NCBI GenBank assembly: GCA_001917665.1
Contig: MNEL01000016.1
Coordinates: 1-64,000, forward strand
DNA length: 64,000 nucleotides
Direction of reading: 5' to 3'
Source: Gemmatimonadetes bacterium 13_1_40CM_69_22
GTDB lineage: Bacteria; Gemmatimonadota; Gemmatimonadetes; Gemmatimonadales; GWC2-71-9
Positions 25,224 through 36,737 of the stretch are shown here, piece by piece; position 1 is the first letter of the stretch, and every line of letters starts with the position of its first letter. A program made the position numbers and the translations under genes. Below the pieces are notes generated by a model that did not search any database, had not been told where the DNA came from, and saw only the letters and a program-made list of their open reading frames with translations.

Positions 25224-25225
25224 TT

Positions 25226-26242
25226 GTGTTGAACGTCGCCCTCACGGGCAATATCGCCGCCGGCAAGTCGACCGTCGTCGAGCTGTTCCGGCGCTGGGGC
25301 GCGACGATCGTCGACGCCGATGAGCTGGTGCGACAGGCGCAAGCGCCGGGCGGCGAGGTGCTCGCCGCGATCGTGCGGCGCTTCGGGTCGGACGTTCTCG
25401 CCCCGGATGGCTCGCTCGACCGAGCGGCGCTGCGCTCCAAGGTGATGGGCGACCAAGCCGCGCTCGACGCCCTCAACGCGATCGTCCACCCGGCCGTACG
25501 GCGGCGCCGCGACCAGCTCGCGCGCGAGGCGCGCGAGCGCGGCGACGTGCTCGTCGTCAACGACATCCCGCTGCTGTTCGAGGTGCTCGATCCCGGGGAG
25601 TTCGACGCCGTCTTGCTCGTGGACGCGGGGGTGGCCTTGCGCCGCACGCGGCTGCGCGCGATGCGGGGACTGTCGAACGAAGCGGCCGACCGAATGATCG
25701 CCGCGCAGATGCCGGCCGAGCGCAAGCGGCCACGCAGCCACTTCGTGATCGACAATGAGGGCTCGGTGGCCGAGCTCGAGCGCGCCGCGCGAGCCGTGTT
25801 CAAGGAGCTGCGCCGCCGTGCGGCTCGCGCGGCGCTCGGTCGACCCGCGCAGTCGCTGCTGCTCGCCGCGGACGCGGCGGCAGGAGGGGGGGAGGCAAGC
25901 GAGCACCCGGCCCTGATGGCGATCGCCAGCCGCTATTCGGACGCCGGCCTGGCGGTGCGCCGGGTCGCCGGTGGCAGCGCGGTCGAGAGGGCACTGGCGC
26001 GCGTCGCGGCGCGACCGGACGCGATCGTGGCCACAGCCGCCGCCGCGGCGGCGACCGAGCGGGCGTGGGAGCGCGCCGGGCGGCCGGGCGTGCTGGTGCT
26101 GCTGAGCGACGATCCCGACCCGGTCGCGGTGCGCCTCGACGTGCGACCGTGGGGCCACGAGCGGCTGCGGCTGGCGGAGCCCGGCGCCAGAGGCCTGGCG
26201 CCGCGCCCGGACCTGTTCCCGGAGGCCAACCCGTTGGCTTGA
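25226..26242 (+). CDS. coaE: dephospho-CoA kinase with C-terminal extension
   Basis: About 338 residues from a GTG at 25226 (TTG at 25229 possible). CoaE signatures: P-loop LTGNIAAGKSTVVELF, DADELVRQAQ, IVHPAVRRRR, VVNDIPLLFE (the D-x-P-L-L-F-E motif) and the Asn-containing HFVIDNEGSV. It performs the last step of coenzyme A synthesis. CoaE proteins are usually about 200 residues; here about 130 more follow (LLLAADAAAGGGEASEHPAL to the end), an alpha/beta-like region I do not recognise. A repeat lies immediately before the start and there is no visible ribosome site, so expression may rely on readthrough from tdk. Confidence 0.88.
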   Translation: MLNVALTGNIAAGKSTVVELFRRWGATIVDADELVRQAQAPGGEVLAAIVRRFGSDVLAPDGSLDRAALRSKVMGDQAALDALNAIVHPAVRRRRDQLAREARERGDVLVVNDIPLLFEVLDPGEFDAVLLVDAGVALRRTRLRAMRGLSNEAADRMIAAQMPAERKRPRSHFVIDNEGSVAELERAARAVFKELRRRAARAALGRPAQSLLLAADAAAGGGEASEHPALMAIASRYSDAGLAVRRVAGGSAVERALARVAARPDAIVATAAAAAATERAWERAGRPGVLVLLSDDPDPVAVRLDVRPWGHERLRLAEPGARGLAPRPDLFPEANPLA

Positions 26243-26310
26243 CAGAGGTTTGGTGCTCCGGTAACCTTTCGCCGCCCCCTTCTCAGGCCCCGAGCGAGAG
26301 CGATCCCTGC

Positions 26311-26700
26311 ATGTCGAAGACGCCGTCCGATCTGCGCTACACCGAAGAGCACGAGTACGTCAAGGAAACCGACGACAAGTCGGTCGTGCAGGTCGGGATT
26401 ACCGATTACGCGCAGGGAGAATTGGGCGATGTCGTCTACGTGGACCTGCCGAAGCTGGGAGCCACGTTCGGGCGGATGGATGTGTTCGGGACGATCGAGG
26501 CCGTGAAGGCGGTCTCGGAGCTGTACGCCCCCCTCGCCGGCACAGTGACGGCGGTCAACCCGGCGCTGGAAGGCGACCCCGCGCTCGTCAACCGCGATCC
26601 CTATGGCGAGGGCTGGATGATCAAGCTCCGGGTCAAGAACCCGAAGGAGCTCGACCAGCTCTTGGGGAGCGAGGAGTACAAGAAGCATATTGGCGAATAG
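26311..26700 (+). CDS. gcvH: glycine cleavage system H protein
   Basis: 129 residues from the ATG at 26311. Lipoyl-carrier fold: [30 protein letters not shown], and the lipoylated Lys66 in [12 protein letters not shown], ending with [14 protein letters not shown] protein carries the aminomethyl group between P and T proteins and, in some bacteria, is the relay for lipoate onto other enzymes. gcvP follows at once; no gcvT is in the window. Confidence 0.96.
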   Translation: MSKTPSDLRYTEEHEYVKETDDKSVVQVGITDYAQGELGDVVYVDLPKLGATFGRMDVFGTIEAVKAVSELYAPLAGTVTAVNPALEGDPALVNRDPYGEGWMIKLRVKNPKELDQLLGSEEYKKHIGE

Positions 26701-26752
26701 CGCCCGGCCGGTCCCACATCCTTTCCTGAGAGCTCGCAGCGAGACATCCGAC

Positions 26753-29650
<2,898 letters not shown>

Positions 29651-29667
29651 GACAGCGAGCGAAAGTT

Positions 29668-29731
29668 GGAACGATGGAACGATGGCACGTGAGGCGTTCG
29701 GTCCATCGGTCCATCTTTCCATCTGTCCGTC
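29668..29731. repeat. octamer inverted-repeat element
   Basis: GGAACGAT twice at 29668-29683 and GGTCCATC, GGTCCATC, TTTCCATC, TGTCCGTC at 29700-29731, all in an eight-base register with partly complementary arms (GATGG/CCATC). It covers the start region of the lipoate-ligase gene. Confidence 0.7.
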
Positions 29732-30482
29732 CGGCCTCTCCGGCGCCGAGAACATGGCGATCGATGCGGGGCTGCTCGAGCAAGCCGACCAGACGGGCCG
29801 CGCGTTGCTGCGGCTGTACCGCTTCCTCCCGTCGTGCCTCTCCCTCGGGCGGAACGAGCCGGCCCGCAAGCGCTACGACCGCGACGCGATTGCGCGTCTC
29901 GGGATCGACGTGGTACGGCGCCCCACGGGCGGCCGCGCCGTGTGGCACGAGCATGAGGTCACGTACGCCGTGGCGGGACCCATCACAGCGTTCGGGGTCG
30001 ACTCCGGTAGGGGCGCAGCATGCTGCGCCCCTACCTACCGTGCGATCCACCGGCGGCTCGCCGCAGCGCTGCGCACGCTCGGCGTAGACGCCACGCTGGC
30101 TCCCGACCGCCCTCCACCGCCCTCGACCACCCTCCACCGCCTCAACTCCTGCTTCGCGACGCCCGTCGGCGGCGAGGTGCTCGTCGCCGGGCGCAAGCTC
30201 ATCGGCTCGGCGCAGCTGCGACACGGGCAGGCGTTCCTGCAACATGGCTCGATTCTGCTGGACGGCTCACAGGACGTGATCCGCGCCGTCAGCTGTCGGC
30301 CGTCGGCCGCGAGCGGCGAAACCACCCTGTCGGCGGTGCTGGGGCGTCCCGTGACGTTCGACGAGGTCGTGGACGCGATCGTGCGCACGTGGGGGGAGGC
30401 CGTCACCTCCACCGTCCTCCACCGTCCTCCACCGTCCTCCACCGCCCTGTTTCTCGACCCCGCATGGACCTGGCGCCGCTAA
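29682..30482 (+). CDS. lipoate-protein ligase A / octanoyltransferase LipM-like, repeat-laden
   Basis: About 266 residues from the ATG at 29682, which is inside an octamer repeat. Family features: SGAENMAIDAGLLEQAD, RLYRFLPSCLSLGRNEPA, RRPTGGRAVWHEHEVTYAV, and the catalytic Lys in AGRKLIGSAQLRHGQAFLQHG. The enzyme attaches lipoyl or octanoyl groups to carrier proteins; next to gcvH-gcvP its target may be GcvH. Three repeats sit in the frame: the 28-bp palindrome (read SGRGAACCAPT), and two 10-mer tracts (read DRPPPPSTTLHR and TVLHRPPPSSTA). All are in likely loops or the C-terminal tail. Confidence 0.8.
   Translation: MAREAFGPSVHLSICPSGLSGAENMAIDAGLLEQADQTGRALLRLYRFLPSCLSLGRNEPARKRYDRDAIARLGIDVVRRPTGGRAVWHEHEVTYAVAGPITAFGVDSGRGAACCAPTYRAIHRRLAAALRTLGVDATLAPDRPPPPSTTLHRLNSCFATPVGGEVLVAGRKLIGSAQLRHGQAFLQHGSILLDGSQDVIRAVSCRPSAASGETTLSAVLGRPVTFDEVVDAIVRTWGEAVTSTVLHRPPPSSTALFLDPAWTWRR
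30007..30034. repeat. 28-bp palindrome (family B) inside the lipoate-ligase gene
   Basis: Identical perfect palindrome to that at 21625, read in-frame as GRGAACCAPT between AFGVDS and YRAIHRRLAA of the ligase. Confidence 0.92.
30105..30140. repeat. 10-mer tandem repeat, first tract in the lipoate-ligase gene
   Basis: Units CCTCCACCGC, CCTCGACCAC, CCTCCACCGC in ten-base register, read as DRPPPPSTTLHRL. Confidence 0.75.
30401..30446. repeat. 10-mer tandem repeat, second tract in the lipoate-ligase gene
   Basis: Four nearly exact units of CGTCCTCCAC/ACCGTCCTCC with period 10, close to the 3' end of the gene, read as TSTVLHRPPPSSTAL. Confidence 0.85.
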
Positions 30483-30494
30483 GCGGGCGGTAGA

Positions 30495-32180
30495 ATGTTA
30501 CGCGCGATGCCGATCACCCGACTGCCGGTACGCCTCCCCGCCCACGTCGCCCTGGTGGGCCTGGTGCTGGTCTCGCTCACCGGCTGCGAGCGCCGGCGTG
30601 GCTGCGCCGGCGATTACTGCGGCACGCTGGTGTTCGCCGCCGCGGGGGAGCCCGACATCCTGCTCCCCCCCGTGACCCAGCAACAATACGCCCAGGACAT
30701 CTTCGGGCAGGTCTTCCTGAAGCTCGCGGACCTGGGGCTCTCGCAGAACACGATCGGCGACGAGGACTTCCAACCTCAGCTGGCGGAGCGCTGGGAGTGG
30801 GACGACCCGCTCACACTCGTGTTTCACCTCGATCCGCGCGCCCGTTGGCAGGACGGGCAGTCCGTGACCGCGGCCGACGTCGCGTTCACGTTCGACATCT
30901 ACACCGACTCGCTCGTGAACTCGCCGTTCCGCTCGTCGCTGCGCACGATCAGCGCGGTCACCACGCGGGACTCGCTCACCGCCGTCTTCCGGTTCCACGC
31001 CCGGTATCCGGAGATGTTCTACGACGCGGTGAACCATCTGCACATCCTGCCGGCACATCTGCTGCGCCCGGTGCCGCGCTCCCAGTGGCGCAGCGCGGCG
31101 TTCGGGCGGGCCCCGGTGGGCGACGGTCCCTACCGTTTCGTGGCATGGAAGGCGGGCGAGAGCGTCGAGCTCAAGGCGGATTCGACCTTCTTCCTCGGCC
31201 GACCGCACATCCGGCGCCTCATCTGGCGGTTCACCCCCAACCTCCAGGTTGCGGTCACGCAGGTGATCGCGGGCGACGCGGATGCGGTGGAAGTGCTCGG
31301 CCCTCCCGACAACGTGAAACGGGCCCAGGCGGCGGCCAACCTGGCCTTGTACCCGTACCGCGGGGAGCTGTACGGGTTCCTCGCGTTCAATCTGTCCACC
31401 AACGGAGATACCACGAAGCCGCATCCGCTCTTCGGGGACCGTCAGCTGCGGCGCGCCCTGACGATGGCGGTGGACCGCGAAGGCCTCCGCAAGAGTGTGT
31501 GGGGCGACCTCGCGCAGGTCCCACCCGGTCCGCTCGCCCGCCTCTGGTCCATCTGGGACCCAGAGACCCGCCAGCTGCCCTACGACACCGCCCAGGCCGC
31601 GCGCATGCTCACGTGGCTCGGCTGGCGCGACTCGAACGGCGACGGCATCCGGGACCGGGACGGCCAGCCGTTGGCGTTCCGCATCCTCGTGCCGACGACG
31701 AGCGCACTGCGTCGCCAGTACGCCGTGCTGTTGCAGGAGCAGTTCCGTCGCATCGGCGCGGACGTGCAGCTGGACGAGGTCGAGTTCGGCGTTTTCGACG
31801 GGCGGACGCAGGCGGGCCGGTTCGACGCGGCCGTGATCGCCCGGCAGGCCGATCCCACGCCGACGTCGTCCCTCGCGCAGGTGTGGACGACCGCGGGACG
31901 CTCCAACGCAGGCCGCTACGCTAGTCCCGTGTTCGACCGGCTGGTGGACCAGGCGAGCGCCGCCCCGCGCCGCGACGCCGCCAAGGCGCTCTGGCGTCGC
32001 GCCATCGAAACCCTGAACCAGGATGCGCCGGCGGTCTTCCTGTACGCGCCGGACAATATGGCGGCGGTGAATCGCCGGGTGACGGGCGTCGTGATCCGGC
32101 CGGACGACTACTGGGCGCTGGTGCGTACCTGGCGCATCCCCGCCGACCAGCTGACCGATCGAGACCGCGCGGAGCCCTAG
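30495..32180 (+). CDS. ABC transporter substrate-binding lipoprotein, family 5 (oligopeptide type)
   Basis: 561 residues. Lipoprotein signal with VSLTGC (Cys about position 29). Family 5 features: LVFAAAGEPDILLPPV, LVFHLDPRARWQDGQSVTAADVAFTFD, APVGDGPYRFVAWKAGE, RRALTMAVDREGLRKSVWGD. It binds oligopeptides or similar solutes outside the cytoplasmic membrane and passes them to the permeases coded next. It is the first gene of a five-gene transporter and lies 12 bases after the lipoate ligase. Confidence 0.92.
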   Translation: MLRAMPITRLPVRLPAHVALVGLVLVSLTGCERRRGCAGDYCGTLVFAAAGEPDILLPPVTQQQYAQDIFGQVFLKLADLGLSQNTIGDEDFQPQLAERWEWDDPLTLVFHLDPRARWQDGQSVTAADVAFTFDIYTDSLVNSPFRSSLRTISAVTTRDSLTAVFRFHARYPEMFYDAVNHLHILPAHLLRPVPRSQWRSAAFGRAPVGDGPYRFVAWKAGESVELKADSTFFLGRPHIRRLIWRFTPNLQVAVTQVIAGDADAVEVLGPPDNVKRAQAAANLALYPYRGELYGFLAFNLSTNGDTTKPHPLFGDRQLRRALTMAVDREGLRKSVWGDLAQVPPGPLARLWSIWDPETRQLPYDTAQAARMLTWLGWRDSNGDGIRDRDGQPLAFRILVPTTSALRRQYAVLLQEQFRRIGADVQLDEVEFGVFDGRTQAGRFDAAVIARQADPTPTSSLAQVWTTAGRSNAGRYASPVFDRLVDQASAAPRRDAAKALWRRAIETLNQDAPAVFLYAPDNMAAVNRRVTGVVIRPDDYWALVRTWRIPADQLTDRDRAEP

Positions 32181-33161
32181 GTGACGGCGTGGCTCGTGCG
32201 GCGTCTCGCCGCCGCGATCGCCATCGTCTTTGCGGTCGTCACGATCACCTTCGTGCTCATCCACCTCGCGCCGGGGACGCCGTTCGGCGCGGACGAGCAG
32301 CACCAGCAGGATCCGGAGGTGATCGCGCGGCTGGTCCGCCAGTTCGGCCTCGATCAGCCGTTGCCGGTCCAGTACGTGCTGTATCTCCGCAACCTGCTGC
32401 GTGGCGAGCTGGGACAATCGTTTTCCCAGCATCGCCCGGTCGCGGACGCCATCGCGGACACCATCCCGCCCACCCTCACCCTCGCGGGTGCGGCGCTCGT
32501 CGTCGACTTTGCGATCGGGCTCGCGCTCGGCGTATATCAGGCCGTGCGGGCGCGGCGCTTCGGAGACGTCGTGCTCGGCAACGTCGCGCTGTTCTTCCAT
32601 TCGCTGCCGACCTTCTGGCTGGGGCTCGTCTTGCTGCTCGTCTTCGGCCAGTGGCTGCATGTCTTTCCGGTGGGGGGCATGCGCGACCCGGTGCTGTGCC
32701 CGAGCGTCACGAGCGCGCGCTGCCTCGGCGATGTCCTGTGGCACCTCGCGCTGCCGGCGCTGACGCTCGGGCTGGTCGGCGCGGCAGGGACGGCGCGCTA
32801 CCAGCGGGCCGCGATGCTCGAGGTCGTGGGCCAGGACTACGTCCGGACCGCGCGCGCCAAGGGCCTCCGGGAGCGCCGCGTCCTGCTGGTGCATGCGCTT
32901 CGCAACGCGCTGCTCCCGTTCATCACGCTGATCGGCCTCGCCTTCCCGTTCCTGCTGACCGGCGCCGTGCTCGTCGAAACGGTGTTCGCCTGGCCGGGCA
33001 TGGGTCGGCTGTCGGTCGGGGCGATCTTTCAGCGCGATTACCCGCTCGTTACCGGGGCCGCGCTCGTGGCGAGTGGGGTCGTGGTTTTGGGCAGCGTGTT
33101 GGCGGACGTCCTGTACGCCGTCGCGGACCCCCGGATTCGCGCGTCCGGCGGGTCGACGTGA
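32181..33161 (+). CDS. dppB: oligopeptide ABC transporter permease (DppB/OppB type)
   Basis: 326 residues from a GTG at 32181 directly after the preceding stop. First membrane segment at 10-30, then LRGELGQSFSQHRPVADAIADT and further segments; the coupling EAA-type loop is DYVRTARAKGLRERRVLLVHALRNALLP, the contact for the ATPases. Six membrane segments fit the family. GTGA overlap with the next gene (33158-33161). Confidence 0.95.
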   Translation: MTAWLVRRLAAAIAIVFAVVTITFVLIHLAPGTPFGADEQHQQDPEVIARLVRQFGLDQPLPVQYVLYLRNLLRGELGQSFSQHRPVADAIADTIPPTLTLAGAALVVDFAIGLALGVYQAVRARRFGDVVLGNVALFFHSLPTFWLGLVLLLVFGQWLHVFPVGGMRDPVLCPSVTSARCLGDVLWHLALPALTLGLVGAAGTARYQRAAMLEVVGQDYVRTARAKGLRERRVLLVHALRNALLPFITLIGLAFPFLLTGAVLVETVFAWPGMGRLSVGAIFQRDYPLVTGAALVASGVVVLGSVLADVLYAVADPRIRASGGST

Positions 33162-34084
33162 CCGTCTGGACATGGCTCGCGCTCGCGGGCGCGGTCGCCC
33201 TCGCGCTGGTCGCGGCGGCCGAGCTGCGGCGCCACGCCGCGGCGCGGGCGGCAGGGCGGCGGTTCCTGCGGCACCCGACGGCGTCGCTTGGCGTGTTCAT
33301 CCTGGCATTCTTCGTCACGCTCGCGCTGGCCGCGCCCCTGGTCGCGCCCTACGACCCCGCCCGGCAGCTCGACCCCGTGCACTTGCAGAACCAGCCCCCG
33401 TCGCTGCGCTTCCTGCTCGGCACCGACGTCTACAGCCGCGACGTGTGGAGCCGTCTCGTGTACGGGGCCCGGCTTTCGCTCGGCATCGGCACCATGGCGA
33501 TGCTCGTGGCGGTGACGGTCGGCGCGGGCGTGGGTGCGGTCGCGGGCTACTTCCGCCACTGGCTGGACGCGGTCCTGATGCGCGGCGTCGACGTCGGGCT
33601 CGCCGTGCCGCGGATCTTCGTGCTGCTCATGGCGGTGGCGCTGTGGGAGCGGCTGCCGCTCGTCGCGCTGGTGCTGCTGATCGGATTCACGGGGTGGTTC
33701 GTCACGAGCCGGCTGGTGCGCGCCGAGGTCCTGTCGCTCCGTGAGCGGGAGTTCGTGGCCGCGGCGCGGGCCGTGGGCGCAGGACCGACGCGCGTCATCT
33801 TTCGCCACGTCCTGCCCAACGCCGCCGCGCCGATCATCGTGTCGGCGGCGCTCGGCATCGGCAACGTCATCCTGCTCGAGGCCGGGCTCTCCTTCCTCGG
33901 CATCGGCGTCCCCTCGCCGTTGCCGAGCTGGGGCAGCATGATCCACGACGGCTGGCAGTGGATCGTCGCGGCGCCCTGGACGTCCGGGTTCCCCGGCCTC
34001 GCCATCGCCTTCGTCGTGATGGCGCTCAACGCGGTGGGCGACGGGTTGCGCGACGCCCTCGACCCCCGCAAGGAAGGGACGTGA
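33158..34084 (+). CDS. dppC: oligopeptide ABC transporter permease (DppC/OppC type)
   Basis: 308 residues from a GTG at 33158. [25 protein letters not shown] is the DppC hallmark; the ATPase-coupling loop is [29 protein letters not shown]; the C-terminal [13 protein letters not shown] is typical. Pairs with DppB to make the pore. GTGA overlap with the ATPase gene (34081-34084). Confidence 0.95.
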   Translation: MTVWTWLALAGAVALALVAAAELRRHAAARAAGRRFLRHPTASLGVFILAFFVTLALAAPLVAPYDPARQLDPVHLQNQPPSLRFLLGTDVYSRDVWSRLVYGARLSLGIGTMAMLVAVTVGAGVGAVAGYFRHWLDAVLMRGVDVGLAVPRIFVLLMAVALWERLPLVALVLLIGFTGWFVTSRLVRAEVLSLREREFVAAARAVGAGPTRVIFRHVLPNAAAPIIVSAALGIGNVILLEAGLSFLGIGVPSPLPSWGSMIHDGWQWIVAAPWTSGFPGLAIAFVVMALNAVGDGLRDALDPRKEGT

Positions 34085-35109
34085 CGGAGCCCCTGCTCCA
34101 CGTGCGCGATCTGAAGACGTACTTCGTCACCGAGCACGGCGGCGGCACGGCCCGCGCGGTGGATGGCGTGTCGTTCGACGTGTATCCCGGCGAGACGCTG
34201 GGACTCGTGGGCGAGTCCGGCTGCGGCAAGACCGTGACGTCGCTCTCCATCCTCCGCCTCATCCCCGAGCCCCCCGGTCACATCCGCCCCGGCAGCTTCA
34301 TCGAGTTCGAGGGGCGCAACCTCCTGACGTTGGCCCCCAAGGAGCTGCGCGCGATCCGCGGCAACCGGATCGCGATGATCTTCCAGGAGCCGATGACGTC
34401 GCTCAACCCGGTGTTCACGGTGGGCGACCAGATCGCCGAGGCGGCCATCGTGCATCAGCGACTATCGCGCCGGGCGGCCCGCGCGCGCGCCGTCGAGATG
34501 TTGACGCTCGTCGGCATCCCCGACCCGCAGGAGCGGGTGGATCACTATCCCCACCAGATGAGCGGCGGCATGCGCCAGCGGGTGATGATCGCCATGGCGC
34601 TCATTTGCCGCCCACAGCTCCTCATCGCCGACGAGCCGACGACCGCCCTCGACGTCACGATTCAGGCACAGATCCTGGAGCTGCTCGACCGGCTGCAACG
34701 CGAGCTCGGCATGGCGGTCATGCTGATCACCCACGACCTCGGGGTCGTGGCCGGCAGCGCCGACCGCGTAGTCGTCATGTACGCCGGACAGGTCGTGGAG
34801 CAGGCACCGACGCGGGAGCTGTTCGCGCGCCCGCTGCACCCCTACACCGAAGGCCTGCTCGCCTCGGTGCCGCGGCTCGACACGCGCGTCAGCCAGGTCC
34901 GCGGCCGTCTGCACAGCATCCCCGGCCAGGTCCCGGCCGCGACCGCCTGGCCCGCGGGGTGCCGCTTCCATCCCCGCTGCCCGTACGCGTGGGACCGCTG
35001 CGCCACCGAAGAGCCGCCGCCGCTCGACACTCCCGGGAGCGAGCCAGGCACCCACACCGTGCGCTGCTGGCTCCTCACCGAGCCGCAGCGCCGGGAGCGC
35101 CGCGCGTGA
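34081..35109 (+). CDS. dppD: oligopeptide ABC transporter ATP-binding protein (DppD/OppD type)
   Basis: 342 residues from a GTG at 34081. Walker [15 protein letters not shown]-loop [13 protein letters not shown], signature [15 protein letters not shown], Walker [15 protein letters not shown]-loop [10 protein letters not shown]. The C-terminal oligopeptide-transporter extension with four cysteines ([15 protein letters not shown] ... VRCW) would hold an iron-sulphur cluster or zinc as in the family. GTGA overlap with the next ATPase gene. Confidence 0.96.
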   Translation: MTEPLLHVRDLKTYFVTEHGGGTARAVDGVSFDVYPGETLGLVGESGCGKTVTSLSILRLIPEPPGHIRPGSFIEFEGRNLLTLAPKELRAIRGNRIAMIFQEPMTSLNPVFTVGDQIAEAAIVHQRLSRRAARARAVEMLTLVGIPDPQERVDHYPHQMSGGMRQRVMIAMALICRPQLLIADEPTTALDVTIQAQILELLDRLQRELGMAVMLITHDLGVVAGSADRVVVMYAGQVVEQAPTRELFARPLHPYTEGLLASVPRLDTRVSQVRGRLHSIPGQVPAATAWPAGCRFHPRCPYAWDRCATEEPPPLDTPGSEPGTHTVRCWLLTEPQRRERRA

Positions 35110-36101
35110 CGCTACCGGCCCCTCTGGTCCAGGTCGAAGGCCTCGTCAAGCGCTTCCCCGGCGCGCGCTCACTGCTGGGGCTCGGCCGCGTCCGGCGGAT
35201 CGTGCGTGCGGTGGACGGCGTGTCGTTCGCGATTGCCGCGGGGCAGACGCTCGGCCTCGTCGGCGAGTCGGGGTGCGGGAAGACGACGGTGGGGCGTACG
35301 ATCCTGCGGCTGATCGAGCCGGACGCGGGGCGGGTCACGCTCGACGGGGCGGACGTGCTCGGCCTCGGCGCGCGCGAGCTACGGGCGCTGCGCCGCCGCA
35401 TGCAGATCGTGTTTCAGGACCCCTACGGCTCGCTCAACCCCCGGATGACCGTGCAGCAAACGCTCGCCGAGCCGCTCGCCATTCACCGGCTCGCGGCCAG
35501 ACCCGAGGCCGAGCGGCGGATCAGCTCGCTGCTCGAGGAAGTGGGGCTCGACCCGGCGTTCGCCCGGGCGTATCCGCACGAGCTGTCCGGCGGTCAACGG
35601 CAACGGGTGGGGATCGCGCGGGCGCTCTCGGTGGAGCCGCAGTTTCTCGTGCTCGACGAGCCGGTGAGCGCGCTCGACGTGTCGGTGCAGGCCCAGGTGC
35701 TGAATCTGCTCGCCGAGTTGCAGCGGAAGCGCCGGCTCACCTACCTCTTCATCGCGCACGACCTGGCGGTGGTGAAGCATATCGCCGACCACGTGGCGGT
35801 GATGTACCTCGGCAAAATCGTCGAGCGGGCGCCTGCAACGGTGCTGTACGCCGGGCCACGGCACCCCTACACGACGTCGCTGCTGTCGGCCGTCCCGGTG
35901 CCCGACCCCAAAGCCCAACGGCAACGGATTGTGCTCCAGGGAGACGTGCCGTCACCGGCGACCCCGCCGCCCGGCTGCCCGTTCCACCCCCGCTGCCCGC
36001 ACCCCAAGAAGAGTAGCCGCTGCGGCATTGAACCGCCGGCGCTGCGCGAAGTCGCACCCGGGCAATTCGCCGCATGCCATTTCGCCGAAGCGCCGATGTG
36101 A
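35106..36101 (+). CDS. dppF: oligopeptide ABC transporter ATP-binding protein (DppF/OppF type)
   Basis: 331 residues from a GTG at 35106. Walker [29 protein letters not shown], signature [15 protein letters not shown], Walker [28 protein letters not shown]-terminal Cys motif [17 protein letters not shown]. Second ATPase of the heterodimer; last gene of the transporter, followed by a convergent membrane protein gene. Confidence 0.96.
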   Translation: MTLPAPLVQVEGLVKRFPGARSLLGLGRVRRIVRAVDGVSFAIAAGQTLGLVGESGCGKTTVGRTILRLIEPDAGRVTLDGADVLGLGARELRALRRRMQIVFQDPYGSLNPRMTVQQTLAEPLAIHRLAARPEAERRISSLLEEVGLDPAFARAYPHELSGGQRQRVGIARALSVEPQFLVLDEPVSALDVSVQAQVLNLLAELQRKRRLTYLFIAHDLAVVKHIADHVAVMYLGKIVERAPATVLYAGPRHPYTTSLLSAVPVPDPKAQRQRIVLQGDVPSPATPPPGCPFHPRCPHPKKSSRCGIEPPALREVAPGQFAACHFAEAPM

Positions 36102-36102
36102 C

Positions 36103-36648
36103 TCACCCACCGTGGGCGATTCTGGGAGCCGCGCGCAAGCCCTGCACCTCGCCCGCGACGGCCACCAGGTAGCCCGCCGTGAACACCCAGCCGCCGTACG
36201 CCAAGGCGCCCGCGCGCAGCGTCTCGATGAAGTACGCGATCGTCGGCACGCCCCCACAGATCAGCAGCAGCAACGGCAACCGATCCGCCTTCGTGCCCCG
36301 CCCCTGTCCCCAGTAGAGCAGCGCGCCGGTGATCACCAGCGCCACGAGCACGGGTCCCGCCGCGGGCCAGTCCGCGCGGCCTGCCGCCGCGGTCGCGACG
36401 TAGGCCCCGACGAGCACGAAGTACACCATGCGAAAGACGCCGTGCAGCGCCGGGCCGCGGCGCTGATGGAACCGCGCCAGGGGAGGGACGAACGTGTGCA
36501 GCACGTACGCGACGCCGATCAGGAGCGGGACGCCTTGGAACAGAACCTCCGCCGCGTTGTGCCACACGCTGACGATCACCCTGACGTCGGGGCTATAGGG
36601 GAGCAAGAAGCCGACGGCGAGCAGCACGGCGCCGAGTCGCTTGAGCAT
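36103..36648 (-). CDS. integral membrane protein of unknown function
   Basis: 181 residues from the ATG at 36648, which has a GGAGG ribosome site a few bases upstream. About five membrane segments (for example LKRLGAVLLAVGFLLPY, VPLLIGVAYVLHTFV, MVYFVLVGAYVATAAA, PVLVALVITGALLYWG, YGGWVFTAGYLVAVAG). I do not recognise the family. It is convergent with dppF (one base between stops) and divergent from the S9 peptidase gene. Confidence 0.6.
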   Translation of the reverse strand: MLKRLGAVLLAVGFLLPYSPDVRVIVSVWHNAAEVLFQGVPLLIGVAYVLHTFVPPLARFHQRRGPALHGVFRMVYFVLVGAYVATAAAGRADWPAAGPVLVALVITGALLYWGQGRGTKADRLPLLLLICGGVPTIAYFIETLRAGALAYGGWVFTAGYLVAVAGEVQGLRAAPRIAHGG

Positions 36649-36737
36649 CGCCACCTCCGCGTGGAAAGGAACGCGCCGGATTGACCGCGTCCGGCCCGAA
36701 GCTAGCTTCTGCCGACGACCGGAACCAGGAGGCCGGA

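Noticed and set aside
26243-26310. Glycine riboswitch before gcvH
   Set aside because: Only 68 bases separate coaE from gcvH and none of the conserved glycine-aptamer stems is evident.
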